Below are positions 1 to 8,647 of a DNA stretch of 64,000 nucleotides, piece after piece. Numbering within the stretch: position 1 is the first letter of the stretch; the number at the start of each line of letters is the position of its first letter. Source of the DNA: Planctomycetota bacterium (lineage in GTDB: Bacteria; Planctomycetota; GCA-2746535). The notes beneath the pieces are model-generated. The model had not been told where the DNA came from. It worked only from the letters and a program-made list of their open reading frames with translations, and did no database searches. The stretch spans positions 1 to 64,000 of the forward strand of contig NVWA01000012.1 in the NCBI GenBank assembly GCA_002746535.1. The letters are read 5' to 3'. A program made the translations under genes and the position numbers.

Positions 1-302
1 TGAAATTTATTTATTTTTATTTTTTCATAAACATCTTGTGTGAAATGACTTAAGTTATTATTTGATTTCTAATTCGTACAACCATTGAGCAAGCTGCCAC
101 CCCTCCTTAAAAAAGAGGGGAACTATAAATAAAAGTTATCTTAAGACTGCTCTCCTCCTTTATAAGGAGGAGTACCGCGAAGCGGGGAGGTGGTTCTTAA
201 TCAACTTATGAATAAATTATATCTAGACAGCCTTTTTACACACCCTTATATATCTGAGTGTTTTTAATAAACTATTTTATTTGACCAGAAACCTTTTACG
301 CA
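1..302. other. gene-free left edge with palindromic repeat
   Basis: This AT-rich stretch lies downstream of the sulfatase gene, which is on the minus strand. I see no credible coding sequence. Its main content is the palindromic repeat described separately at 97-193. Positions 194-302 show nothing further that I can name. Transcription of the sulfatase would run into the repeat, so the hairpins could also serve as its transcript end, but there is no clean T-tract after them on the minus strand. Confidence 0.5.
97..193. repeat. intergenic palindromic (REP/MITE-like) repeat
   Basis: Near-complementary ends, CCACCCCTCC at 97-106 and GGGGAGGTGG at 184-193, enclose two internal hairpins. One lies at 100-120 (CCCCTC pairing with GAGGGG). 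The other is a perfect 9-bp stem with a 3-nt loop at 152-172 (CTCCTCCTT/AAGGAGGAG). A short CCGC-gaa-GCGG stem is at 175-185. The block is far more GC-rich than its surroundings, which is typical of dispersed, non-autonomous palindromic elements. I see no second copy in this window, so the call of a repeat family is inference. It could instead be a local structured terminator. Confidence 0.55.
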
Positions 303-1697
303 TCAATCCAACTCATTCCAATCAGGATTTGGTTCTGGTATTTTGGCATGAACACTTTCACGCCAGTTAATTAATTTATTATGAAGATCTTTGGTTATGT
401 CTGGAAAAGTATTTATGAGATTTTCTTTTTCACCAATATCTTTTTCTAAATCATAAAGCTCAAGTCGATTATCTTCAAAAAATTCAATTAACTTATAATT
501 ACCCAAACGAATAGAACAACCAGGTGTACCTCCTTGATTGCCATAATGGGGGTAATGCCAAAAGACAGCCTCTCGGTCAATTCTATGCTCACCTTTTAAC
601 AATGGCAAAATAGAAACGCCATCTTGATGTTGCTCAGGCATTAAGTTTATTTCAGTAACTTCTAATAATGTCGGATAAAAATCAGGGCTAGTAACAGGAA
701 CATCACACATACTTCCTTCAGAAATGTTGCTAGGCCATTTCACAATCAAAGGTTCCCGTGTCCCACCTTCATACATCCAGCCTTTCCCTTCAGCAAGTGG
801 GGCATTACACGTAGGCGAACCTTCGGCAGTACTCAATCCTCCATTATCAGATGTAAAAATAATAATGGTATTGTCCGTCTCCCCTTTATCATCAATAGCT
901 TTAACTAATCTACCGATATTTTCATCTAACGATTCGATCATGGCAGCATAGGTTGGATCGGATTGCACAATTCGACGAACTACCTTCTGATCCCTTTTAT
1001 GTTCACAAGAAAAGTTTTCGCCTTCTTCCAAAGCATTAATTTTATCCAAACCAAGCTTAACAGCTTTATCTTCATATTTTTTTATTTTTTCTTCTTTTGC
1101 TTGAATAGGTGTATGCACACTGTAGTACCACATATTTAAGAAAAATGATTTATCATCACTACTATTTTCAATTAATTTAATTGCTTCATCCGTTAATCGA
1201 TCTGTTAAATACTCGCCCTCTTTATTTTCCGGAAGAGTATCCATATTCCAAGGGCTGAAATAACCACCTTTTGGATGCCCCCAATGGCAACCGCCAATGT
1301 TGACATCAAAACCATGTTTCTCTGGATAATACTCTTCTCCTCCAAGATGCCATTTTCCAACGTGCCATGTGTTGTAACCATTATTTTTCAGCGTTTTCGC
1401 AAGAGATTTTTCTGATAACGGTAAATGATCAATATAAGGTGCATCAATAACAATTCCTTTAGTATGACCTCCTATATAATCAGTGACGCCGACATTTGCG
1501 GGATATTTACCCGTTAGAATACTTGCTCGAGTCGGTGAACAAACAGGGCAAGCAGCATATGCATTAGTAAAATGCATGCCTTCTGAAAAAAGTTTGTCTA
1601 TATTAGGTGTTTCATAAAACGTACTACCATAGCAACTCAAGTCACGCCATCCCATATCATCAATTAGGATAAAAACAATATTAGGCTTCTTACCCAT
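303..1697 (-). CDS. type I sulfatase (formylglycine-dependent)
   Basis: Hydrolyses a sulfate ester, most likely on a carbohydrate or aryl substrate. The 464-residue protein opens with the metal-binding PNIVFILIDD segment (Asp13, Asp14). It carries the C-S-P-T-R signature at residues 53-57, in which Cys53 would be converted to formylglycine by a maturase not encoded here. The TSDNGG motif later in the protein is also typical. No signal peptide is visible, so a cytoplasmic location or a missed leader is possible. Its ATG (1697) directly follows the TGA (1700-1698) of the MBL/rhodanese gene, giving the junction TGAATG, so the two are almost certainly translated from one message. The real substrate cannot be read from the sequence. 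Confidence 0.93.
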   Translation of the reverse strand: MGKKPNIVFILIDDMGWRDLSCYGSTFYETPNIDKLFSEGMHFTNAYAACPVCSPTRASILTGKYPANVGVTDYIGGHTKGIVIDAPYIDHLPLSEKSLAKTLKNNGYNTWHVGKWHLGGEEYYPEKHGFDVNIGGCHWGHPKGGYFSPWNMDTLPENKEGEYLTDRLTDEAIKLIENSSDDKSFFLNMWYYSVHTPIQAKEEKIKKYEDKAVKLGLDKINALEEGENFSCEHKRDQKVVRRIVQSDPTYAAMIESLDENIGRLVKAIDDKGETDNTIIIFTSDNGGLSTAEGSPTCNAPLAEGKGWMYEGGTREPLIVKWPSNISEGSMCDVPVTSPDFYPTLLEVTEINLMPEQHQDGVSILPLLKGEHRIDREAVFWHYPHYGNQGGTPGCSIRLGNYKLIEFFEDNRLELYDLEKDIGEKENLINTFPDITKDLHNKLINWRESVHAKIPEPNPDWNELD

Positions 1698-2819
1698 TCA
1701 CGAATCCTTTTTTTTGCCAGTTTCAAAATCAATTGGCAAAGAGGCGGAACAAGAAGTAGAGGAAGCATCTTCATCTAGCTCTTTACCTTTAACTGTTTTG
1801 CCACCTGTTTCTTTAAATGCCAATATGCCACCATCAATAACAGAAAGGCCTCCAATATTCATTTCATCAAGGGCTTCAAATGCTGCAGATGCACGACCTC
1901 CTGCTTTACATAGTAATAACCTCGGTGCGGCGATAGCTCTAACTTCATCTGCACGTGATTCTAATTGATCAAGAGGTATTAGGTGAGAACCAGAGATATG
2001 CTCATCTTCAAACTCCATTTCGGAACGTACATCAATAATGCTGATAGCACCTCCCGCTTCAACTATTTTTTTAGTTTCTTCAGATGAAATTAATTTAGCG
2101 ATTTCGACTCCTTCACGATTTAAATGAAGCAATTCATCCATGTTCGCAGGTCTTTCTGGAGGGTTGGCAGTAAGGTTTTTAATAAATTCTTCTCTATCTT
2201 CAATTTTCAGCCATGGGTTTTCTTTTTTTTCTTCACCAAATGTACTTTTAGTTTTACTTTGGTAATCATGGCCAGGAAATAAAACGGTATCACCAGGATA
2301 CTCTTTTAGAAACGAATGAATTGAATCATAAAGCTGCCCCGCATCACCTCCAAGGAAATCTGTTCTAGCCACACTACCAATTAGCAAAGAGTCTCCAGAA
2401 AAAAAGGCTCCTTCAATATATATTCCCATATGGTCTGGGGTATGACCTGGAGTATGTCGCACAAAAACTGTTGATTCACCTAAAAATAGTTCTTCTCCAT
2501 TTTCGGGATGATTAGATACTCCAGAATGTTCTGCTTTTTTATGTGCCATCCGAAGGCAATTAAAGTTTTTCGCAATGCTTGATGAACCTGACGGGTGATC
2601 GGCATGAGTATGAGTATCGATGACATAAAGAAGATTCCAATATTCATCCTTTAATCGCTTGGTCATATCATTAACAAAATCCAAATGAACATCTATGGCT
2701 ATGGAATCACCACTTAATTTATCTACAAGCAAATACCCTCGACAGCCTTGAGGGTGTACATAAGGCGCAATCATAAAAGAACTAACTTCTTCAATTTTTT
2801 TTGCACTAGTTTGAGACAT
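1698..2819 (-). CDS. metallo-beta-lactamase/rhodanese fusion, persulfide dioxygenase-like
   Basis: Two domains are clear. Residues about 15-190 form an MBL fold with the THTHADH metal motif (His70, His72, Asp74, His75), GHTPDH at 125-130, Asp143 and His184 in PGHDY, the pattern of ETHE1/CstB-type persulfide dioxygenases. Residues about 235-340 are a rhodanese domain with active Cys304 in CKAGGRA. By family knowledge such fusions oxidise glutathione or low-molecular persulfides to sulfite and move sulfane sulfur. The gene is 5' of the sulfatase and directly abuts it, suggesting a shared sulfur-handling context. The C-terminal 30 residues are polar and look unstructured. A glyoxalase II-like role is less likely because of the rhodanese half. 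Confidence 0.88.
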   Translation of the reverse strand: MSQTSAKKIEEVSSFMIAPYVHPQGCRGYLLVDKLSGDSIAIDVHLDFVNDMTKRLKDEYWNLLYVIDTHTHADHPSGSSSIAKNFNCLRMAHKKAEHSGVSNHPENGEELFLGESTVFVRHTPGHTPDHMGIYIEGAFFSGDSLLIGSVARTDFLGGDAGQLYDSIHSFLKEYPGDTVLFPGHDYQSKTKSTFGEEKKENPWLKIEDREEFIKNLTANPPERPANMDELLHLNREGVEIAKLISSEETKKIVEAGGAISIIDVRSEMEFEDEHISGSHLIPLDQLESRADEVRAIAAPRLLLCKAGGRASAAFEALDEMNIGGLSVIDGGILAFKETGGKTVKGKELDEDASSTSCSASLPIDFETGKKKDS

Positions 2820-2920
2820 AAAAAACCCTGGTTAACAATGATTATAATCTACTCAATGCCCTATATTAATCTTTAATTTTAAACTTATTAGAATAAATAG
2901 CCTTAATTTTTGATCTCGAT

Positions 2921-4291
2921 TTATTTTTTAATTTTCGTGATTTTTACTGAATTCCAAATGCCACCACTGTTTACTTGTGCCCCAACACCCCAAAAACCGC
3001 TTAATTTATTTTTGGCAAATAACATCTTTGTAAATACTTGTGTTTTATTAATTTTTATTGATAGAGCCGAACCGTTTCTAGTGAACACAAAAGGAATTCG
3101 CTTATTAATCTGAATTTCTGGAATAACAAAGGAGCCTTTATAGATCCATTTATGCCCTATTGTTTGAAAATCAAATATGGTTATTTTCTTGGGATTAATT
3201 GCTATTGAAACAAAACCCGTAGAATCTTTTCCCAGAAGGAAGTTCATTTGTCTGGATTTTTGAGGTAAAAAAGAAAGGTTCCCCTCAGCAACATAACGAT
3301 TATTTAATTTTTCAGAGCTCCAAGCAATTGCATTATTATTGTTAAAAGCAATTTGCGTCCAACTTTTTCCAGACACTCCTAAATGCCTAAAAACTTCGTG
3401 CCAACTTGGATTATATTTTAATATATGATTCTTAAATTTTTCATCAAAGGATGCTAAAGTTTTTACACCTATCATTTTTATCAACAAATCATTAATTCGT
3501 TTTTCAGTATTAGCTCCACCACCCATTTGACGAACTTTAGGCATAAATTTTAAAAATTTCAACTTATACTGTGACATAAGGAAACTGAACATCAGATCGG
3601 AAACAGCATACCCTTTCTTCCAGTTGCCATTTAATATGTCACTTATTTTAGGAAGAGAGTTCGTTTTAATCAGATTCACACAACTAACTATTCTTGCAGA
3701 ATAATAAGGGATAGACTCCATGACGTCTTTTTCTTTATTAGTAAACATCACTTTTCTAGCTACCCAAATAGAAATTCCCTCGGCAAACCAATATGGATGT
3801 TTTTTAAACGTTGATCCTGCTTGATGATAAATAGCCAGATGTGAAGCTTCATGAGCTATTGTAATCTTTGTCATTTGAGGGCAACTAATTATCTGTATCG
3901 TTTTGTCAGTACAAAATGGTCGCATAGCAATGTGAGATGACTTAGTCTTGTAATGTGAAAAACCAAAATTGCTTTTAAAAACACCTTTAGTTAATTTTAA
4001 TTCAACCTCTTCGTATTCACTATAAAGTTTATAAATATTAATTTCTAACTTTTTTTTAAGAGGACGATTTGGCCCATTAAATAATTTACACACAATTGGC
4101 CACGTAGCTTCTGATAAGATCAATAACTCTTTAGCCAATAGATCATTTTTAAAGTTCAAAGTTAATTTAAAATGTTCGCCTGTTACTACTGAGCTCTTTA
4201 GCTTTTCTTGCGAAGCTAACATTTGACAAGTTATGATAAACAATACTACAAAAGATAACTTTTTAATTTTCCGCACACCAGATAAATTCAT
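2921..4291 (-). CDS. secreted gluzincin-like (peptidase MA type) protein with C-terminal beta-sandwich-like region
   Basis: A hydrophobic segment at residues 9-27 looks like a signal peptide. The central part contains H-E-A-S-H (His147-His151) followed at about 20 residues by AEG (Glu171), the HExxH...E arrangement of gluzincin metallopeptidases such as the peptidase MA family. The last roughly 150 residues (VAEGNLSFLP, GFWGVGAQVNSGG) resemble LamG/3-keto-disaccharide-hydrolase-like jelly rolls used for glycan binding. Substrate unknown; a role at the cell surface is inferred. It stands alone, with a 164-bp gap to the upstream AraC gene. Fold assignments were made by eye and the C-terminal one is tentative. 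Confidence 0.6.
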   Translation of the reverse strand: MNLSGVRKIKKLSFVVLFIITCQMLASQEKLKSSVVTGEHFKLTLNFKNDLLAKELLILSEATWPIVCKLFNGPNRPLKKKLEINIYKLYSEYEEVELKLTKGVFKSNFGFSHYKTKSSHIAMRPFCTDKTIQIISCPQMTKITIAHEASHLAIYHQAGSTFKKHPYWFAEGISIWVARKVMFTNKEKDVMESIPYYSARIVSCVNLIKTNSLPKISDILNGNWKKGYAVSDLMFSFLMSQYKLKFLKFMPKVRQMGGGANTEKRINDLLIKMIGVKTLASFDEKFKNHILKYNPSWHEVFRHLGVSGKSWTQIAFNNNNAIAWSSEKLNNRYVAEGNLSFLPQKSRQMNFLLGKDSTGFVSIAINPKKITIFDFQTIGHKWIYKGSFVIPEIQINKRIPFVFTRNGSALSIKINKTQVFTKMLFAKNKLSGFWGVGAQVNSGGIWNSVKITKIKK

Positions 4292-4455
4292 GTTTTGTTC
4301 CTGTTAATTGATCGAATCATAATATCATGACTTTTATTTAAAAATAGTTCTGTAATGAATATAACTCAGAAAATATTTAATTTGCAAATGCTATCTGATC
4401 CAACATGACTTTGCCTAAATTATAAATAAATTAGAGCAAACATTTAAAGTGTCTA

Positions 4456-5298
4456 TCAATTTGACAGCTTTCTAAATTTCCCAGGAGAAGTTTTAAATTT
4501 TATTTGAAAAACTTTATAAAAATAGGAGACATCTTGAAAACCAGACTCAACCGCAATTTGTTCAATTTTTAAATCTGTATTTTGAAGTAATGAGCAGGCA
4601 CATCGTAAACGAATATTTTGCAATATAGCAATAAACGTTTCGCCTAAAATTTCTTTTGTTACATGTGCAGCTCGACTATCGCTAATATTTAAATTTTTTG
4701 CTAAATCTGATAAATAAATTTGTCTTTTATAATTCTGATTTAAAAAATGAAGCAAGACATCTTTTCTGGATCTATTCACTTTAATCGATGAATTGGATTT
4801 CAAAAATTCTTGGTGCCAAATTTGAATTCTTGCAGCTAGTTGTCGGAGACCTTCCATGATTGAATCCAATTCAAACTGATCCTTCAATTGATTCTTTTTT
4901 AAATTCCATTTTTTAGTTATGTCGATTGCTTTCGAAGATTTTAATTTTTTATCTACAATAATTTTATTGGTAGGAAATTTTGGACCTGCAAAAAATACCC
5001 ATTTAAGCTTTCCTTTTTCCAGCACAGGATACACGCATTCAACTAAACCAGCATGACAAATATGTGTTCTACCTTCAGGATAATGTATTATTTCATTTCT
5101 TAATTGATCGATTTCAAATTTTAGACAATTCTTATTTAAAACAGTATTTTTTACGGCAGAACAAAATTGATGTGAATGTCTCAATCTATTGGTTGGTAGA
5201 AAAAATACAAGGTCATGACTAATATCGTGAATTGTCACTATTGTTTGCGACCAGTTTTCAAATATCTGAATAGCTTTCTCAGGTATGGTTAATTTCAT
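4456..5298 (-). CDS. AraC-family regulator with PocR-like sensory domain
   Basis: The N-terminal half (residues about 15-120) has the cysteine-containing PocR ligand-domain pattern, including FCSAVKNTVLNKNCLKF and HICHAGLVECVYPV followed by a GxLKWVFFAGP strand. The C-terminal 100 residues are two AraC helix-turn-helix units (LSDLAKNLNISDSRAAHVTK; IEQIAVESGFQDVSYFYKVFQ). It is transcribed divergently from the phytanoyl-CoA dioxygenase gene with 100 bp between the start codons, so it most likely controls that gene and the following SDR. The inducer is unknown. PocR domains are known to bind small organic ligands. Confidence 0.85.
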   Translation of the reverse strand: MKLTIPEKAIQIFENWSQTIVTIHDISHDLVFFLPTNRLRHSHQFCSAVKNTVLNKNCLKFEIDQLRNEIIHYPEGRTHICHAGLVECVYPVLEKGKLKWVFFAGPKFPTNKIIVDKKLKSSKAIDITKKWNLKKNQLKDQFELDSIMEGLRQLAARIQIWHQEFLKSNSSIKVNRSRKDVLLHFLNQNYKRQIYLSDLAKNLNISDSRAAHVTKEILGETFIAILQNIRLRCACSLLQNTDLKIEQIAVESGFQDVSYFYKVFQIKFKTSPGKFRKLSN

Positions 5299-5302
5299 GA
5301 TT

Positions 5303-5352
5303 TAGCAATATAAGCCATATTAATGGCTATATCATTCCTATTTATAGCAATA
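5303..5352. promoter_or_regulatory. candidate AraC-type operator, spaced TAGCAATA repeats
   Basis: The octamer TAGCAATA occurs at 5303-5310 and again at 5345-5352, 42 bp apart, about four helical turns and therefore on the same DNA face. Between them lies an inverted pair AGCCAT/ATGGCT (5313-5318 and 5323-5328). The block sits between the divergent regulator and dioxygenase starts, upstream of a TATGAT -10-like hexamer at 5363-5368. The binding role is inferred only from position and spacing. Confidence 0.35.
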
Positions 5353-5398
5353 ATTACTGTATTATGATATTATCTTACTTTAATTAAAGGAGAATCTT

Positions 5399-6223
5399 AT
5401 GTACCAACTACAAAATATTGATGACACGAAAATTCTGGACTTTGAAAAAAATGGATACGTCATACTACCACAAGTTCTTCCTGCTGAATTCATCGAACGC
5501 CTTATTTCTGCTGGTGATTATTGGGTTAATTCAAATCACCAAGAGATGAGAAAAAATTCTGATTATCATATTAGTGATGGGTTTCGAAATTGCTTATCTC
5601 TAGACGATAGCTTTTTAGAATTAATTGCCATTCCAAAAGTATTACCCTATATTATAAAACTACTAGGTTATGATATTAAACTCTTAACTTCACATTTGAT
5701 TTATAAAAAGCCGGCGATTAAAACAAGCGAAACGCCAAAGTGTAATCCAGGGTGGCATCGAGATTTTTATCATGCACAAAATAGTTTAGGTGATAAACTC
5801 ATTCCACGACTAGATATTAAAGCTGCTTTTTGTCTTACTGATTTACCAAAACCAAAAAGTGGCGGAACTTTAATTGCACCAAAAAGTCATTTATTGAAAG
5901 AACGATTAAAAATAAATGACAATGGGTTTCCTGACCATTTTATTGAACCTCAATTAAAAGCTGGCGATTGTTTATTGTTTGAAAATCGTACTTGGCATGC
6001 TGGAGCTGTAAATTTGAGTTCTCAAATTCGAAAAGTTGTTATGCTAGGGTATACCTATATTTGGATTAAAGCATCTGATTATCTAATTCAGCCAGATAGT
6101 ATCTTGCAAAAAGCTGATGAACTGTATGGTGATGTTGGTTTACAATTATTAGATGGACTACCGAAACCAACAAATTTTGATTTAGAATATAATAGTGCAC
6201 CACTTAAAAGATTAGTTTGTTAA
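5399..6223 (+). CDS. phytanoyl-CoA dioxygenase (PhyH) family protein
   Basis: A 2-oxoglutarate/Fe(II)-dependent oxygenase. The iron triad is visible as His120-x-Asp122 (GWHRDFYH) and His200 (RTWHAG), with Arg211 placed to bind 2-oxoglutarate, and SGGT at 154-157 fits the family core. Length (274 aa) is normal. The start is supported by AAAGGAG about 8 nt upstream of ATG. An SDR dehydrogenase follows after 29 bp, so the pair could hydroxylate and then oxidise one substrate. The AraC gene on the other side is the likely regulator. Bacterial members act on diverse small molecules, so the substrate is not assigned. Confidence 0.88.
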   Translation: MYQLQNIDDTKILDFEKNGYVILPQVLPAEFIERLISAGDYWVNSNHQEMRKNSDYHISDGFRNCLSLDDSFLELIAIPKVLPYIIKLLGYDIKLLTSHLIYKKPAIKTSETPKCNPGWHRDFYHAQNSLGDKLIPRLDIKAAFCLTDLPKPKSGGTLIAPKSHLLKERLKINDNGFPDHFIEPQLKAGDCLLFENRTWHAGAVNLSSQIRKVVMLGYTYIWIKASDYLIQPDSILQKADELYGDVGLQLLDGLPKPTNFDLEYNSAPLKRLVC

Positions 6224-6252
6224 TAACAATAAAAAAGAAGAGGAATTAAAGT

Positions 6253-7017
6253 ATGGAAAATCAGGGTTTAAGCATTGATTTAAGCGGTAAAACGGCATTA
6301 GTCACCGGAGGAACAGGCAAGTTAGGAGCCGTTATATGCAAGACACTAGCTAAGTGCGGAGCCAATATAGGCATTCAGACATTTAGTCAAATCGATAAAG
6401 CAAAAGAGTTAAAAAATGAAATAGAATCGATGGGATGCAAAGCAGGAATAGTACAAGCAGATGTGACTAAACAAGAGGGCATTGAAAAAATTAAACAAAT
6501 GATGACAGACGAATTAGTTATGCCAAATATATTGGTGAATAATGCTGTAATACAATATGATTGGCTAAGTGTCTTAGATCAACCACTCGAAGATTATGTT
6601 AGTCAGTTCGAATCTACTGTTATGCATAACGTGATGATGGTTAAGGCTTTCGTTCCTGAAATGATCAAACAACAATACGGCCGAATTGTCATTACTAATA
6701 CAGAATGTTCTATGCAATGCAAAATAGGCCAGTCAGCTTATGTATCCGGCAAAAGAGGCTTAGATGGATTGGCAAGAATTCTAGCTAAAGAAGTTGGGGA
6801 ACACCAAATTACGGTTAATCAAGTTGCCCCAGGTTGGATTATTGATGAAAGTAAAGAAGAGAATGATAAAGGCTATATTGCTGAAGTTCCACTGAACCGG
6901 AGAGGTCATGCTGAAGACATAGCAAATGCGGTTGCATTCTTAAGTTCTGATCTAGCAAATTTTATTACAGGATTATATATGCCCGTTGCAGGCGGAAATG
7001 TTATGGCTGCTATTTAA
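6253..7017 (+). CDS. SDR-family oxidoreductase
   Basis: A classical short-chain dehydrogenase/reductase: nucleotide-binding TGGTGKLG at residues 18-25, NNAV at 96-99, and catalytic Tyr163/Lys167 (YVSGK). Total length 254 aa. The position 13 residues before the tyrosine, usually the catalytic Ser, is Thr150; a Ser153 is nearby. Thr can act here in some SDRs, so activity is probable but the site is atypical. It follows the PhyH gene by 29 bp with a GAGGAA ribosome site and is likely in the same operon. FabG-like in overall sequence, but the context points to a pathway-specific dehydrogenase rather than fatty-acid synthesis. Confidence 0.85.
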   Translation: MENQGLSIDLSGKTALVTGGTGKLGAVICKTLAKCGANIGIQTFSQIDKAKELKNEIESMGCKAGIVQADVTKQEGIEKIKQMMTDELVMPNILVNNAVIQYDWLSVLDQPLEDYVSQFESTVMHNVMMVKAFVPEMIKQQYGRIVITNTECSMQCKIGQSAYVSGKRGLDGLARILAKEVGEHQITVNQVAPGWIIDESKEENDKGYIAEVPLNRRGHAEDIANAVAFLSSDLANFITGLYMPVAGGNVMAAI

Positions 7018-7154
7018 ATTATTCCCAGCAATTACATTTCAATACACTGACATCATTACTCAATTTCCTTTACAGCATTATGTGATGGTTTAAATTATCG
7101 TTGATATAGATATAATGCCGGCTCAATAATAACCATCAGAATTAAGGAAAGTAA

Positions 7155-8426
7155 ATGTCCATCGAAAGTTTAAAATTTTTGTCTTCAGAGCAAGTTTTGA
7201 GTCTCGCAAGCGAATTCGGAACACCATGTTTTGTTTATGATCAAAGTACATTAATAGAAAAAGCCAAACAAGTATTAGCATTTCCAAATGCATTTGGTTT
7301 AACGGCCAGATACGCCATGAAAGCTTGCCCAAATATTGCTGTAGTAAAAACGTTAACAAACCAAGGTTTGCACATTGATGCAAGTTCAGAATTTGAAGTC
7401 TATAGAGCTTTAAAAGCTGGGATTTCGGGTGATAAAATTCAGCTAACAGCACAAGAGCATCCGGCTGATTTCTCAATCATCATAGACAATAATGTTTTTT
7501 ATAATGCGTGTTCAATTGAACAAATTAAACAATATGGCAAAGCCAATCCTGGAGGGGAAATCTCAATAAGAGTGAATCCTGGTATGGGATCAGGCTCAAC
7601 AAATCGTACTAATGTTGGAGGTCCGGCTTCTTCTTTCGGAATTTGGTATGAGCAACTAGATGAAGCCATAGCGACAGCAAAAGAGCATCAACTAAAAATC
7701 ACTAAAATGCATACTCACATAGGTTCTGGTAGTGATCCTGAAGTCTGGAAGAAAGTCGCTTTGATGAGTCTAGAGACGGTTTCAAAGATTGATTCGATAC
7801 ATACTTTAAACTTAGGTGGTGGCTACAAAGTCGCAAGAATGCAAGAAGAAGTTGCTACTGATTTACAAATCTGCGGTGAGCCCGTTAAAGAAGAATTCGA
7901 AAAGTTTGCTGAAGAAACTGGCAGACAATTACATCTTGAAATAGAACCAGGTACTTATTTAGTTGCCAATTCAGGTGCCATTCTAACAACGGTTGTAGAT
8001 AAAATTAATACGGGCAAGGCAGGTTATAACTTCTTAAAAATTGATTGCGGAATGACTGAAGTTACAAGACCAAGTTTATATGGTGCCCAACAACCAATAA
8101 TTTCTATTTCTAAAGTTGAAAATAGAAATACGGAAGAATATATAATTGCAGGACATTGTTGTGAAAGTGGGGATATCCTTACCCCAGCACCTGGGGACCC
8201 TGAAAAGCTACAGCCAAGAGAATTGTCTACAACTGACAAAGGGGATTTTCTAGTGATCGAGGGAAGTGGAGCTTATTGCGCTGGCATGAGTACTAAAAAT
8301 TACAATTCCTTCCCTGAGGCAGCTGAAATTTTGATTGATGCTAAAAACAAAGAGGCTCATTTAGTAAGGAAACGTCAGACCTTAGATCAAATTATTCAAA
8401 ATGAAATTCTCCCTGAATTTATCTAA
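7155..8426 (+). CDS. lysA: diaminopimelate decarboxylase
   Basis: A fold-type III PLP decarboxylase. The PLP lysine is Lys56 in RYAMKACPN; HTHIGSGSDP is the phosphate-loop region and EPGTYLVANSGA and GHCCESGDIL are typical LysA substrate-site motifs (the C-E-S-x-D box across the dimer). 423 aa fits the family. By family it converts meso-diaminopimelate to lysine in the cytoplasm. A TATAAT hexamer at 7111-7116 lies 38 bp upstream of the start, though no good -35 is visible. A carboxynorspermidine decarboxylase is the main alternative, but the CESGD motif favours LysA. Confidence 0.88.
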   Translation: MSIESLKFLSSEQVLSLASEFGTPCFVYDQSTLIEKAKQVLAFPNAFGLTARYAMKACPNIAVVKTLTNQGLHIDASSEFEVYRALKAGISGDKIQLTAQEHPADFSIIIDNNVFYNACSIEQIKQYGKANPGGEISIRVNPGMGSGSTNRTNVGGPASSFGIWYEQLDEAIATAKEHQLKITKMHTHIGSGSDPEVWKKVALMSLETVSKIDSIHTLNLGGGYKVARMQEEVATDLQICGEPVKEEFEKFAEETGRQLHLEIEPGTYLVANSGAILTTVVDKINTGKAGYNFLKIDCGMTEVTRPSLYGAQQPIISISKVENRNTEEYIIAGHCCESGDILTPAPGDPEKLQPRELSTTDKGDFLVIEGSGAYCAGMSTKNYNSFPEAAEILIDAKNKEAHLVRKRQTLDQIIQNEILPEFI

Positions 8427-8647
8427 TCAGACATGGTCTTTTCTAATTGAAAACATCCTGCGTTTAGAGGGCAGACAATGTCATAAATGGCGATCTGATT
8501 ATTACCCCTCACCTCGAATTTATTGGATGTTTTGCCTCAATTCTCTAGTATCTCCACTCCGTTTTTTGCTGATGAGAAAACCTTCTCTACAAACGACAAA
8601 AGACGGAACGTTTTTTGACAATTTTTTTATGTAGAAGGTAGAGATTT

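Noticed and set aside
8401..8634. 77-codon open frame overlapping the end of lysA
   Set aside because: No ribosome site, overlaps lysA by 26 bp, odd composition and no recognisable motif. I treat 8427-8647 as the greA leader region.
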